A DNA stretch of 64,000 nucleotides, from NCBI GenBank assembly GCA_040757715.1, contig JBFLWS010000008.1, positions 58,363 to 122,362 on the forward strand. Direction: 5' to 3'. Below are positions 8,098 through 16,760 of the stretch, piece after piece. The translations under genes were made by a program, and so were the position numbers. The notes under the pieces were generated by a model. It was not told the origin of the DNA, made no database searches, and worked only from the letters and a program-made list of their open reading frames with translations. Position 1 is the first letter of the stretch; every line of letters begins with the position of its first letter. Source of the DNA: CAIMFV01 sp040757715 (GTDB taxonomy: Bacteria; Pseudomonadota; Alphaproteobacteria; Caulobacterales; Caulobacteraceae).

Positions 8098-9855
8098 ATG
8101 TCTCGCATCTTTCAATTGTCTGATGAGTGGGCTGGGTTGATCCCCCCTGCCAGCCCGTCACAGCAAGGATCGCTCTTGACGAGACCCCCTGCCCCTGAAG
8201 GCGCTGGCGCGCGAGGCAGCGACACTCCCGGCGGCGAAACTTCAGCGCTTTCGGACGGGCTGACCGAACATATGCGCACGGAACGCCTCGCCCGGGTGAA
8301 CGCCCTGTTGCAGGCCAGCGCCAGCATGCTCGGTGTGTTGGACGACGTGAATCTCTACGTCTCCGAACTGCTTCAGGTGGCTATGGACTTTCTGGGCGCC
8401 GGTTCGGGGTCCTATTGGCTGACACAAGACGAGCAGATGACCCAGGTGCTGGGTCCGGGGCACCCGCCACCGCCGCTGGACGCGCCGTCTCATAATTCCT
8501 TCTTCTATGCCGATGCTGAGGGACGGCCGTGGATGCTAGCCCTGCCGCTTATCGTCGCCGGCGATCTCTTGGGCGCCCTGGTGCTGCAATTCACCACGGA
8601 GCCGAAACTCGGCCCCGAGGATCGCGAAGTGGCGCGCGCCTTCGCCAACCACGCAGCCATCGCCCTATTTATGAGCCGGGCCGTGCGTCTCGCGCGGGAG
8701 ACCGCCCTGGCCGAGGAGCGGGAAGCCGCCGCCCTGCGCCGCCTGGAGTTAGCGAACCGTCTCGCATCGGCGCGCCGGGAGGCGTTGCAACGCTTGGCGG
8801 AAAACCCGCAGGGCGACGCCTATCTCGGCCATGTGCTTTCAGTGGCCATAGATCAGCTCGGCGCTCAGGCCGGCGCCGTGTGGCTGCTGGAGCCAGACTG
8901 CGCCCGCCGCATCCTCGCCATCGAAGGCGGCGAGATTCGCACTGACCAGGCCGATTGGGAGCCGCCGGCTGAGCATTTGCCCAAGCCGCCCGCCGACATC
9001 ACCGTCTATGCCGGCAAGGACCTCGCCCAGTTGCCCGCGCCCTATTACGAGCGCTTCCTGCGCGAAGGCGCGTTGTCGGCGGTGACGATCCCCATGGTGT
9101 TCGGCCATGAGATGCGTGGCTACATCGCCCTGCGCCTGCCTCATGATCACGGGCTTTCGGACGAGGAATGTGAACTCGCACGCTCCTTGGCCAATCAGGC
9201 GGTGCTGGCGCTGGAAATGACCCGGCTTGGCGAAAAGGCCCGCGCCGGCGCCGTCACTGCTGAGCGAAACCGCCTGGCGCGGGAAATACATGACACCCTC
9301 GCGCAGGGTTTCGCCGCCATCCGACTGCAGCTTGGCCTCGCCCTGGGCGACATGCCGGCGACGGGCGCCGCTGTAGACGCCGTACGGCTCGCCGAACGCA
9401 TCGCCGCCGAAAACCTGGTGGAGGCGCGTCGCTCAGTGGCGATTCTGCGCTCGCCGACTCCCTCCCTGAAGGACGGGCTATCCGGCGTCGTGGATGGCGT
9501 GCGGCGCCTGGGCGCGCGCAACCTTGATCTGACCATCGAGCCCACGCTCAGCCCGCCGCCCGAGGTCGCCCACGCGCTCATGCGCATCGCGCAAGAAGCG
9601 CTGATGAACGCAGTCAATCACGCCGAGGCCACCCGGATCGGCGTGCGCCTGGCCAGTCCGAGCGACGGCCTGCTGCGGTTGAGTATCGTCGACAATGGTC
9701 GGGGCTTTGCGCCGGAAGCCGCCTCCAGCGGGTTCGGCCTCGCCGGCATGCGCGAACGGGCCATGATCGTCGGCGCCGACTTTACTCTGGTTTCCGAGCC
9801 GGGTGCGGGGACCGAAGTTATCGTCACCTGGCTTGTTCCTGACAGTGAACCCTGA
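8098..9855 (+). CDS. GAF-domain sensor histidine kinase, NarX/LiaS type
   Basis: A two-component kinase of 585 residues when started at ATG 8098 (MSRIFQLSDEW). A start farther upstream would overlap the AraC gene and add unrelated residues. Two GAF-like domains (about 70-200 and 230-370) precede a HisKA_3 dimerisation helix with LAREIHDTLAQG (phospho-accepting His at 398) and an HATPase domain with NAVNHAEAT, DNGRGFAP and SGFGLAGMRERA. There is no signal peptide or membrane segment, so the signal is probably intracellular. The response regulator begins 15 bases after the stop, so the two form a cognate pair. The stimulus is unknown. Confidence 0.9.
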   Translation: MSRIFQLSDEWAGLIPPASPSQQGSLLTRPPAPEGAGARGSDTPGGETSALSDGLTEHMRTERLARVNALLQASASMLGVLDDVNLYVSELLQVAMDFLGAGSGSYWLTQDEQMTQVLGPGHPPPPLDAPSHNSFFYADAEGRPWMLALPLIVAGDLLGALVLQFTTEPKLGPEDREVARAFANHAAIALFMSRAVRLARETALAEEREAAALRRLELANRLASARREALQRLAENPQGDAYLGHVLSVAIDQLGAQAGAVWLLEPDCARRILAIEGGEIRTDQADWEPPAEHLPKPPADITVYAGKDLAQLPAPYYERFLREGALSAVTIPMVFGHEMRGYIALRLPHDHGLSDEECELARSLANQAVLALEMTRLGEKARAGAVTAERNRLAREIHDTLAQGFAAIRLQLGLALGDMPATGAAVDAVRLAERIAAENLVEARRSVAILRSPTPSLKDGLSGVVDGVRRLGARNLDLTIEPTLSPPPEVAHALMRIAQEALMNAVNHAEATRIGVRLASPSDGLLRLSIVDNGRGFAPEAASSGFGLAGMRERAMIVGADFTLVSEPGAGTEVIVTWLVPDSEP

Positions 9856-9870
9856 TTGATCGCCATCTCC

Positions 9871-10512
9871 ATGCTGACTGAATTTCACCGCTGCCGCGTT
9901 CTGATCGCCGACGACCATGCGCTGTTCCGCAAGGGCGTGGTGTCCGTCATCGGCCTTGAACCCACGCTAGAAGTGGTGGGCGAGGCGCAGGACGGAGAGG
10001 AAGCCGTCGCCCTCTATCGTCGCCTGAAGCCCGACGTGGTCTTGCTCGACCTCGCCATGCCGAAGCTGGACGGGTTCGAGACCCTGCTGCGCATTCGCCA
10101 TGGCGATCCGGAAGCGCGGGTGATTATGCTCACCACCTACGACACGGATGAAGACATCAACCGCGTGCTGCGCGCCGGGGCCAAGGCCTACCTGCTGAAG
10201 GACGCCAATGGCGAGGATCTGGTGCGTTGCATCCGCGACGTCTACGCCGGCAAGACCCGCCTCGCCCCGGAAGTGGCCGCAAAGCTGGCCGATCGCTTCA
10301 TGCAGGTGCAGCTGACCATGCGCGAGCTTGGCGTGCTGCGGCTGGTGGCGGAAGGTCACCCCAATAAGGAAATCGCCGCCCAACTCGGCATCGGCGAGGG
10401 CACGGTGAAGGTGCACATCAGCAACGTGTTCGACAAGCTCGGCGCCAAGAGCCGGACTGACGCCGTGGCCATCGCCGTACGCAAGGGCTTGGTGCGGCTG
10501 GGCTCCAGCTAG
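9871..10512 (+). CDS. NarL/FixJ-family response regulator with LuxR HTH
   Basis: A receiver plus LuxR-type DNA-binding protein of 213 residues, phosphorylated by the kinase just upstream. The receiver has the acidic pair IADDH, the phospho-acceptor Asp60 in VVLLDLAMPKLDG, the switch Thr in MLTTYDTDED and Lys in AYLLKD. The HTH runs LTMRELGVLRLVAEG, PNKEIAAQLGIGEGTVKVHI and KLGAKSRTDAV. The start was set at ATG 9871; an in-frame TTG at 9856 directly after the kinase stop is possible but adds only five residues. Target genes are unknown; the next gene on the strand is an SBF-type transporter. Confidence 0.92.
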   Translation: MLTEFHRCRVLIADDHALFRKGVVSVIGLEPTLEVVGEAQDGEEAVALYRRLKPDVVLLDLAMPKLDGFETLLRIRHGDPEARVIMLTTYDTDEDINRVLRAGAKAYLLKDANGEDLVRCIRDVYAGKTRLAPEVAAKLADRFMQVQLTMRELGVLRLVAEGHPNKEIAAQLGIGEGTVKVHISNVFDKLGAKSRTDAVAIAVRKGLVRLGSS

Positions 10513-10564
10513 ATCGCGGTCGCCGTCGGCTTTTGCACTGCAGCAGCCACGCCTATAAGGCGGC

Positions 10565-11548
10565 ATGAAACTCGACGGCTTCCTCGCGGGCGTGCTCATC
10601 GCCGTCGGCCTCGCTTTCGCCGCGCCCCAGCTCGGCGCCGGCAACGGCCCTCTTCATATGAGCCTCGTCACAGACCTGGGCATCGGCCTAGTGTTCTTCC
10701 TGCATGGCGCGGCGGTGTCGCCAGATTCCCTGCGCTCGGCGGCCTCGAAATGGCGGCTGCATCTGTTCATCCAGGCCAGCACCTTCGTGCTCTTCCCTAT
10801 CCTCGGCGCCACCATCTATTTCGGATTACGCCCCTGGATTTCACCCGAACTTCGCCAGGGCCTGTTCTACCTCTGCGCCGTATCGTCCACGGTCTCCACC
10901 TCGGTGGCCATGACCAGCCTCGGCCGCGGCGACACCGCCGCCGCCCTCTTCAATGCGACCCTCTCCGGACTGATCGGCATGGTGGCGACGCCGCTGCTGA
11001 TGGATCTGGTGATGCGCGCCGCCGCCGCGCCGCCGCCGCTGCTGCCGCAGATCATCGCCATCATGGGCAAGCTGCTCGCCCCCTTCGTGGTCGGCCACCT
11101 CGCCCGCCCGCTGCTGAAGCGCTTCCTCACCGAGCACAAGACCCTGGTGAACCGGGCCGACCGGCTGGTGATCCTGATGATCATATACGGCGCCTTCTGC
11201 GAGGCCGTAGCGAGCGGCGTTTGGGTAGGGCGCAGCCTCCTGGAGCTGGTTGAGACCGTGCTGCTCACCGGAGCCCTGCTCGCCTGCGCCCTGACCGTCA
11301 CCACCCTCGGCAGCCGGGCCCTCGGCTTTTCCCGTGAAGACGAGGTGGCGGCCGTATTCTGCGGTTCGAAGAAGAGCCTCGCCAACGGCGCGCCCATCGC
11401 CAAGGTGGTGTTCGGCGCCTCGCCCGCGCTCGGCCTGATCGTGCTGCCTCTGCTGCTCTACCATCAGATGCAGCTGATCGCGTGCAGCGTTCTGGCGCGT
11501 CGCTACGCGGCACGAGCCAAGGCGGAGGCGTTCATTCAGCCTGGGTGA
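10565..11548 (+). CDS. Bile acid:sodium symporter-like (SBF_like) transporter
   Basis: An inner-membrane protein of 327 residues with about nine or ten hydrophobic helices spread over its length, such as GFLAGVLIAVGLAFAAP, LGIGLVFFLHGAAVS and LFNATLSGLIGMVATPLL. The pattern SSTVSTSVAMTSLGRGDTAAALFNA and the late FCGSKKSLANGAP segment are typical of the SBF-like (YfeH) branch of the bile acid:sodium symporter superfamily. Substrates of this branch are poorly known; sodium-coupled uptake of an organic anion is an inference. It follows the response regulator by 52 bases and may be in the same transcript. Confidence 0.85.
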   Translation: MKLDGFLAGVLIAVGLAFAAPQLGAGNGPLHMSLVTDLGIGLVFFLHGAAVSPDSLRSAASKWRLHLFIQASTFVLFPILGATIYFGLRPWISPELRQGLFYLCAVSSTVSTSVAMTSLGRGDTAAALFNATLSGLIGMVATPLLMDLVMRAAAAPPPLLPQIIAIMGKLLAPFVVGHLARPLLKRFLTEHKTLVNRADRLVILMIIYGAFCEAVASGVWVGRSLLELVETVLLTGALLACALTVTTLGSRALGFSREDEVAAVFCGSKKSLANGAPIAKVVFGASPALGLIVLPLLLYHQMQLIACSVLARRYAARAKAEAFIQPG

Positions 11549-11686
11549 CGACGCTGAGGCGCTCCACCCGCTCGCCTTAGGAATTGCTACACGCAGTTCA
11601 TTCATCATTTCCGACTAGGTTCATGTCAATTCCCCTGCGCGCTGCTGGCGACGCGGTCCCTGGTGAGTTGGAGTCGAGGGCTACCC

Positions 11687-12802
11687 ATGCTGGCGCGCAA
11701 GCGCAAACCAGACGAAACGGGCGCACGCAGCCTGATCAGCCTCAATCGCTCGGGTTCGACCTCGCGCGTGCTAAACCTGTTGCGCACAAGCCAGAACCTG
11801 CTGCGCACGGGCGCTTCTGAGCGCGATCTTCTGTTCGAAAACCGCGTGCTCAACCGCAGTTTCATCGTCAAGCACCGCCTGCGCACCGGCGAGCTCGACA
11901 CCTTCGCCGACACGCGCTTCAACGCCACCAAGGTGATCATTCCCCTGGACTGCAACGACCTTCGGGCCGGGGGTCGCTTCATGTTCGTCGATCAGCCCGG
12001 CTGGCTCGATCTGCTGGCCGAAGATGTGGGGGCCGACGCCAGCGTAAACTCGCGCGACGTGCGCCTGCTGGAGGCGCTGGATCGCCTGCCCTCTTTCGAT
12101 CCCTTCCTCCTGCGCGAGTGGCTGAAGCAAAGTGGCTTCCGAGCCGATCCTACCTATTTCGAGCTCAACGAAGGCGACGTGGTCAACATGGAGGCCTTCG
12201 TATTCAACGAAGTGTCCAACCTCGTCGCCATGTCGCTGTCGGATGGCGCCCGGCACGAGAAGATCCTGCGCCTGGTGCGAAAGATGCTGGGCGATGGCCA
12301 GGACCAGGAATTGGAGCCGCTGCGTCTCACCCTGCGCATGACCGACCAGGAATTCACCGAGGGCATGTTCTGCTGGAAGGGCTTCCTCTACTACAAGTGG
12401 GTGGCCAAGTCGGTGGAGGCGTCCATCCCGCCTGTGATCAACGAAATGCGCAGCCGGGCCCCGCAGCGTGGCGGCGATCCCGAGATCGCGCGCCAGATTG
12501 AGCAGTCGCGCCGCCGCATTGGTCAGGAAATGATCAAGATGTTCAACTCGGCGTCCGAGTGCATATCGAGCTACGACAGCGCCTATAACCGCCTCACCGA
12601 AGCTCGCGACCCGCTCGGTTTCAAACAGTTCCTGCTGAGCGCGCCGGCCAGCTTCCTGCGCTTGGGCGACATCCTGGGTCAACTCCAGCATATCGTGCAA
12701 TTCTGGCGTTATCGCATGGCAGGCGACGTCTACATCCCGCCCGACGAATACGCGCTGATCCTGCGCGACTTCGAAGACGGCATGGCCATCCGCATCGTTT
12801 GA
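11687..12802 (+). CDS. Conserved-looking protein of unknown function
   Basis: A soluble protein of 371 residues that I do not recognise. The start is ATG 11687, preceded at a short distance by GAGG; an upstream in-frame TTG lacks this. The N-terminus is basic (ARKRKPDETGARS), with a repeated NLLRTS/NLLRTG motif. The middle has an acidic and hydrophobic region (LNEGDVVNMEAFVFNEVSNL), and the tail is helical with RQIEQSRRRIGQEMIKMF. There is no signal peptide or membrane helix. Codon use and GC content match the neighbours, and the reading frame is clean, so it is a real gene. It converges on another unrecognised gene across a pair of palindromic repeats. Confidence 0.75.
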   Translation: MLARKRKPDETGARSLISLNRSGSTSRVLNLLRTSQNLLRTGASERDLLFENRVLNRSFIVKHRLRTGELDTFADTRFNATKVIIPLDCNDLRAGGRFMFVDQPGWLDLLAEDVGADASVNSRDVRLLEALDRLPSFDPFLLREWLKQSGFRADPTYFELNEGDVVNMEAFVFNEVSNLVAMSLSDGARHEKILRLVRKMLGDGQDQELEPLRLTLRMTDQEFTEGMFCWKGFLYYKWVAKSVEASIPPVINEMRSRAPQRGGDPEIARQIEQSRRRIGQEMIKMFNSASECISSYDSAYNRLTEARDPLGFKQFLLSAPASFLRLGDILGQLQHIVQFWRYRMAGDVYIPPDEYALILRDFEDGMAIRIV

Positions 12803-12925
12803 CCTCGCCAGGTTCGATCAACCAAGATCCCCGGGCTGGACCCGCGCCCTCTCTATTGGCGTGCTAGACGTCTTTCGCAGCGAAGGCCCCGCCCAAGGCA
12901 AGGTGGCGATGCTGGGGCGTAATTA

Positions 12926-12969
12926 GAGCATTCCGAAAAGTGGGAACCGGTTTGCGGATTAAAATGCTC
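12926..12969. repeat. Dispersed palindromic repeat, copy 1
   Basis: GAGCATT at the left and AATGCTC at the right form the outer stem around the core CCGAAAAGTGGGAACCGG. The same core occurs in four other places in this window (44836, 48090, 63327, 63384), each with a different but self-complementary outer stem. This copy is the most degenerate (GGTTTGCGG instead of GGTTTTCCG) and lies between two convergent genes. Confidence 0.85.
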
Positions 12970-12985
12970 GAAAATCTAGTTAGTT

Positions 12986-13022
12986 AGAGCAACCGCCGAT
13001 CTTGCGGATCGGAATTTGCTCT
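12986..13022. repeat. Imperfect palindrome overlapping the stop of the leftward gene
   Basis: AGAGCAA and TTGCTCT are perfect outer arms. CCGATC and GATCGG pair inside, leaving a TTGCG loop. It starts 17 bases after repeat copy 1 and covers the stop codon of the leftward gene. It may act as a terminator hairpin for the convergent pair, although a T-run is lacking. Confidence 0.7.
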
Positions 13023-14190
13023 AAGCAGCCTGCAGCGGCAGCCGCTCCTCGTCCATGGCGTCGAGGCGCACGGGCTGGCTGAGGGCGCCTGTCACCGCCG
13101 GGCCCCAGACGAAGGGCGCCTTGCGTCGGACGGCGAGTTCAACCTCATCCTTGGCCTGCAAGTTGCCCACCGCCGCCCACACCTTAGCGGCCTTGAACTC
13201 TTCCAGCCGGTCGAGGAAGGTGTTGATGTCCGCCAAGCGCTTGGTTGGACTTTTCTGCCCGACCACCAGGCATATGGAGCGGCCGCAGCCCGTGACCATG
13301 GCGTGGCAGGGAAAGTCCGGCGACACCACTTCCAACCCAACCACGGAAAAAGCGCCGCGCAGGGTCTCGTGAGCCAAGGCCAAGGTCTCAAACGGAGGCG
13401 CGGCCGGCGGCGCATACAGATTCGCCGCCATGCGCGACTTTTCAAACCGACCGAGGCGGTCGAGCCACGGCTTGATCCGCTCCAGCCTCATGCGGGTCAT
13501 CGCGGTGCGGAAACTGAGGGGCACATAAAGCATGCCCGGCGGCCCGCCCCGCTCCATGAGCCTGTTGGCCATCCGCAGGGTGATCAGATCGTACTCCAGC
13601 TCCGCCTCTTCATTGGGCGGACGCCCAACGGCGAGCAGATCGTAGCGTTTGCCGCCAATATCGGTCCGCACACCGAGGATCGAGCCGAAGAACGCCTTGC
13701 GCGGCGTGAAGTAGACACCACGGAAACAGGTCTCTTCCAAGGCGGCCATGGGCGCGGGCGCCGGCGCAGACCGCGGCGCGGCGGCCGCTGGAGCGCCGCG
13801 GCTTTCGATTCGCACCAGCCGGCCGGCGACGCCGCTGTCGCTCCGCATCGCCGCCTCCAGGGCCGCGTCGTTCATCACCGAAAATTCGGCTACCTCCGCC
13901 GGTTCGCCCCACAGGGCGTAGATCTGCACCGAGCCTGAGGCGCTCTCCCCAAACAGATGGTACTGCAGGTCGCTGGCAAGTTCATTCAGCTCGTCGACAT
14001 CAAGGCGGGTGGCTCGCGGGTCGCTGAGCATGAAGCAACCGGGCGCCAGCGCCTGATGGCGACGCGGCGCGCGCCAGCGCTGCCCCAGAAAATAGTCCGT
14101 GAACTTGGCGATGAGCCCACGCAGGTGCGCGGTGTCGCCTGCGGCACCAAATTCCGACACCTTGATGCGGATGCAGGCCAGTTCGTGCAT
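13021..14190 (-). CDS. Protein of unknown function, possibly degenerate EAL-like C-terminus
   Basis: A soluble protein of 389 residues started at the ATG giving MHELACIRIKV; the 15 codons upstream (RTQQRVRRKNG) look non-coding. The middle has an Ala/Pro-rich linker (about residues 145-165), which suggests two domains. The C-terminal part contains MLYVPLSFRTAMTRM and KVWAAVGNLQAKDEVE, then APFVWGPAV. These resemble the strand order of degenerate EAL-type barrels (LxVPVxFxTL, then KxWAxGVD, then FDxVxGPAV), but no catalytic EAL or metal residues are visible. That likeness is an inference. AT-rich DNA lies upstream, where its promoter should be. Confidence 0.7.
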   Translation of the reverse strand: MHELACIRIKVSEFGAAGDTAHLRGLIAKFTDYFLGQRWRAPRRHQALAPGCFMLSDPRATRLDVDELNELASDLQYHLFGESASGSVQIYALWGEPAEVAEFSVMNDAALEAAMRSDSGVAGRLVRIESRGAPAAAAPRSAPAPAPMAALEETCFRGVYFTPRKAFFGSILGVRTDIGGKRYDLLAVGRPPNEEAELEYDLITLRMANRLMERGGPPGMLYVPLSFRTAMTRMRLERIKPWLDRLGRFEKSRMAANLYAPPAAPPFETLALAHETLRGAFSVVGLEVVSPDFPCHAMVTGCGRSICLVVGQKSPTKRLADINTFLDRLEEFKAAKVWAAVGNLQAKDEVELAVRRKAPFVWGPAVTGALSQPVRLDAMDEERLPLQAA

Positions 14191-14642
14191 CGCCCCTATA
14201 CCATTCTTGCGTCTGACGCGCTGTTGCGTCCGCAACCATCGGCGACTAGGCGTTAATTATCCGTATAAATAGAGAATGCGAACGATTAACAAACGACCCT
14301 TTACCCACACCCCGCTAATTATCTTCGGATTTTGCGCTAAATAAATTTCTCAAGATCAAAATACAATTCGATTTTAGAAGATAAAATCAATCTCGCCGAG
14401 AATGTATATTTTATTATTCGAAATATTACGAACTATTTCCTACCTCATAAGACCAGGCCACAGCTGATATATGCAACCAACCGCCTACGCATCCAAATGA
14501 GCGTCGCTCAAATCGCCCATTGCGCACGCAAACTATAGCGCGAGAAGCCGGGCCTCCGGCGTACGCCACAAGCTATGCACGCAATTGTCGACGGTGCGAC
14601 GAATGCGCGCGGGGTTGCGGAGGATTTCGGCCGTCGGCGCCT
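14191..14642. other. AT-rich intergenic region, no gene seen
   Basis: About 450 bases between two leftward genes. The left half (about 14236-14470) is markedly AT-rich and should hold the promoter of the 389-residue protein. The right half is GC-rich, with small hairpins such as GCCGG/CCGGC near 14547-14560 and the palindrome CAGCCGCGCGGCTG at 14644, right at the stop of the small membrane protein. No credible protein or RNA gene was recognised. Confidence 0.5.
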
Positions 14643-14936
14643 TCAGCCGCGCGGCTGAGCTTGACCCGGGTTGACCTTGGCCAACGGCATGCGCAGAGCA
14701 ACGAAGGCCAGGCTGATGGTGAGCACAGCGGCGGCGATGTCGCAGCACGCCACACAGGGGTCCGTGAAATTCAGATGCGACACGTGCGGCGCGCACACCG
14801 CGAAGCCAAAGACATCCTTAGACGCGGGTGCGAATGGACGCGCAATGAGCATCAGGGTCGAAATAGCAGCGATTCCTAACGCGGTATAATCCACACGATC
14901 GAACGCGCCCGCTTGCGGCTTCTGCGGATTCGCCAT
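14643..14936 (-). CDS. Small two-helix membrane protein divergent from cbb3 operon
   Basis: A protein of 97 residues from ATG 14936 (MANPQKPQAG). It has two predicted membrane helices, about 25-42 (LGIAAISTLMLIARPF) and 68-88 (IAAAVLTISLAFVALRM). Between them lies a loop with Cys and His residues, including AVCAPHVSHLNF and PCVACCD. Cys and His in a loop facing one side could bind metal or haem, but this is speculation. It is transcribed away from ccoN, and a predicted FNR/FixK box lies 58 bases before its start, so oxygen control is plausible. I do not recognise the family. Confidence 0.6.
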   Translation of the reverse strand: MANPQKPQAGAFDRVDYTALGIAAISTLMLIARPFAPASKDVFGFAVCAPHVSHLNFTDPCVACCDIAAAVLTISLAFVALRMPLAKVNPGQAQPRG

Positions 14937-14993
14937 GATACATCCTCTAGTCACAGTGACTCGCTATTCGTAGCGAGCGGTTGGAGCGCCGCC

Positions 14994-15007
14994 TTGATCT
15001 TTCTCAA
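14994..15007. promoter_or_regulatory. FNR/FixK-type box upstream of ccoN
   Basis: TTGAT CTTT CTCAA matches the consensus TTGAT-N4-ATCAA with one mismatch. It lies in the divergent region, 93 bases before the ccoN start and 58 bases before the small membrane gene. Activation of ccoNOQP from such a box by an FNR/FixK-family regulator under low oxygen is well established in alphaproteobacteria. No fixL, fixJ or fixK gene is in the window. Confidence 0.75.
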
Positions 15008-15099
15008 GGCCCGACTCGTTGCATCTCTTTAAGGCGTCGGCCCAAGCGGCCCGACCACCCGGACCGTGGACCAGCTCTAGCATTGGGGGAGCGGGCGTA

Positions 15100-16749
15100 A
15101 TGACCGCCACAACTATCAAGAATGAGAACGGAGCAGCCGCAGTGCTGCTCGTGGCCACCGTGCTCGGCGCCGTTTACGCGCTGGCCGCGGCGGCCTTCGC
15201 CCACGACGGGCCGTTCCAGATCGCCGCCTACATCGCGTTGGCGGCCTTCCTCGTCGCCTCCGGCGCACTCGTCGTCGGCATGGCCAACAAGAAATTCGTC
15301 TTCGACCCTTCGAAGTACAACGAAGGCGTCGTGAAGGCGGCCACCATCGCCACCCTATTCTGGGCCGTGGTCGGCATGCTCATGGGCTGCGTCATCGCCG
15401 CCCAGCTCACCTGGCCGACCATCTTCTATCTGCCGGGCCTTGAGTACTTCAACTTCGGCCGTCTGCGCCCCGTGCACACGTCCGGGGTGATCTTCGCCTT
15501 CGGCGGCAACGCGCTCCTCGCCACCTCGTTCTACGTGGTGCAGCGCACCTGCCGGGCCCGCCTGTTCGGCGGCCTGCTCCCCTGGTTCGTGTTCTGGGGC
15601 TATCAGCTGTTCATCTTGCTCGCCGCGTCGGGCTATGTGACCGGCATCACCCAGGGCAAGGAATACGCCGAGCCGGAATGGTACGTCGACCTGTGGCTGA
15701 CCATCGTCTGGGTCGCCTACCTGCTGGTCTTCCTGGGGACGATCTGGAAGCGCAACGAGAAGCACATCTACGTCGCCAACTGGTTCTACCTCGCCTTCAT
15801 CATCACCGTCGCGGTCCTGCACCTGGTCAACAACGCCGCGGTGCCGGTGAGCTTCTTCGGCTCCAAGAGCTACGACTTCTCCGCCGGCGTCCAGGACGCC
15901 ATGATCCAGTGGTGGTACGGCCACAACGCGGTGGGCTTCTTCCTCACCGCCGCCTTCCTCGGCATGATGTACTACTTCGTGCCGCGGCGCGCTGAACGGC
16001 CGGTCTACTCCTACCGCCTGTCCATCGTGCACTTCTGGGCCCTGATCTTCATCTACATCTGGGCCGGCCCGCACCACCTGCACTACACGGCGCTGCCGCA
16101 ATGGACCCAGACCCTCGGCATGACCTTCTCGGTGATGCTGTGGATGCCGTCCTGGGGCGGCATGATCAACGGCCTGATGACGCTCTCGGGCGCCTGGGAC
16201 AAGCTGCGCACCGACCCCGTCATGCGCATGCTGGTGGTGGCCGTGGCCTTCTACGGCATGTCCACCTTCGAGGGCCCCTTGATGTCGGTCCGCGAAGTGA
16301 ACGCGCTCAGCCACTACACCGACTGGACCATCGGCCACGTGCACTCCGGCGCGCTGGGCTGGGTGGGCTTCATCTCCTTCGGCGCGGTCTACTGCCTGGT
16401 GCCTTGGCTGTGGAAGAAAGAGAAGATGTACTCGAACGCTCTGATCGAGTGGCACTTCTGGATCGCCACCACCGGCATCCTGCTCTACATCGCCGCGATG
16501 TGGGTCTCCGGCATCATGGAAGGCCTGATGTGGCGCGAATACACGCCGCAAGGCTTCCTCGCCCACACCTTCATCGAAACGGTCTCCGCCAAGCACATCG
16601 AGTACGAAATCCGTCTTCTGGGCGGCGTGCTCTACCTGCTGGGCGCTCTGATCATGGTCTACAACGTGTGGCGCACGATTAAGTCGCCCAAGGTCGCGGC
16701 CGCCGAGGTTGATCCTCGCGCGAACCCCGTCCTCGCCGCCGCGGAATGA
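15100..16749 (+). CDS. ccoN: cbb3-type cytochrome c oxidase subunit I
   Basis: The catalytic subunit of the high-affinity cbb3 oxidase, carrying haem b and the haem b3-CuB centre in the inner membrane. The start is ATG 15100 behind TGGGGGA. The protein has 549 residues, longer than many CcoN, because two extra hydrophobic segments precede the FVFDPSKYNEG region. Haem and copper ligand contexts are visible: RPVHTSGVIFAFGGNAL, WWYGHNAVGF, GPHHLHYTALP and IGHVHSGALGWV. It heads the operon ccoNOQPGHIS, and the predicted FNR/FixK box lies upstream. Identity is certain. Confidence 0.98.
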   Translation: MTATTIKNENGAAAVLLVATVLGAVYALAAAAFAHDGPFQIAAYIALAAFLVASGALVVGMANKKFVFDPSKYNEGVVKAATIATLFWAVVGMLMGCVIAAQLTWPTIFYLPGLEYFNFGRLRPVHTSGVIFAFGGNALLATSFYVVQRTCRARLFGGLLPWFVFWGYQLFILLAASGYVTGITQGKEYAEPEWYVDLWLTIVWVAYLLVFLGTIWKRNEKHIYVANWFYLAFIITVAVLHLVNNAAVPVSFFGSKSYDFSAGVQDAMIQWWYGHNAVGFFLTAAFLGMMYYFVPRRAERPVYSYRLSIVHFWALIFIYIWAGPHHLHYTALPQWTQTLGMTFSVMLWMPSWGGMINGLMTLSGAWDKLRTDPVMRMLVVAVAFYGMSTFEGPLMSVREVNALSHYTDWTIGHVHSGALGWVGFISFGAVYCLVPWLWKKEKMYSNALIEWHFWIATTGILLYIAAMWVSGIMEGLMWREYTPQGFLAHTFIETVSAKHIEYEIRLLGGVLYLLGALIMVYNVWRTIKSPKVAAAEVDPRANPVLAAAE

Positions 16750-16760
16750 GGTAAAGAGCC

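Noticed and set aside
15355..16596. Leftward reading frame opposite ccoN
   Set aside because: It is rich in His, Asp, Glu and Gly with no hydrophobic core; a shadow of the third-position GC bias of ccoN.
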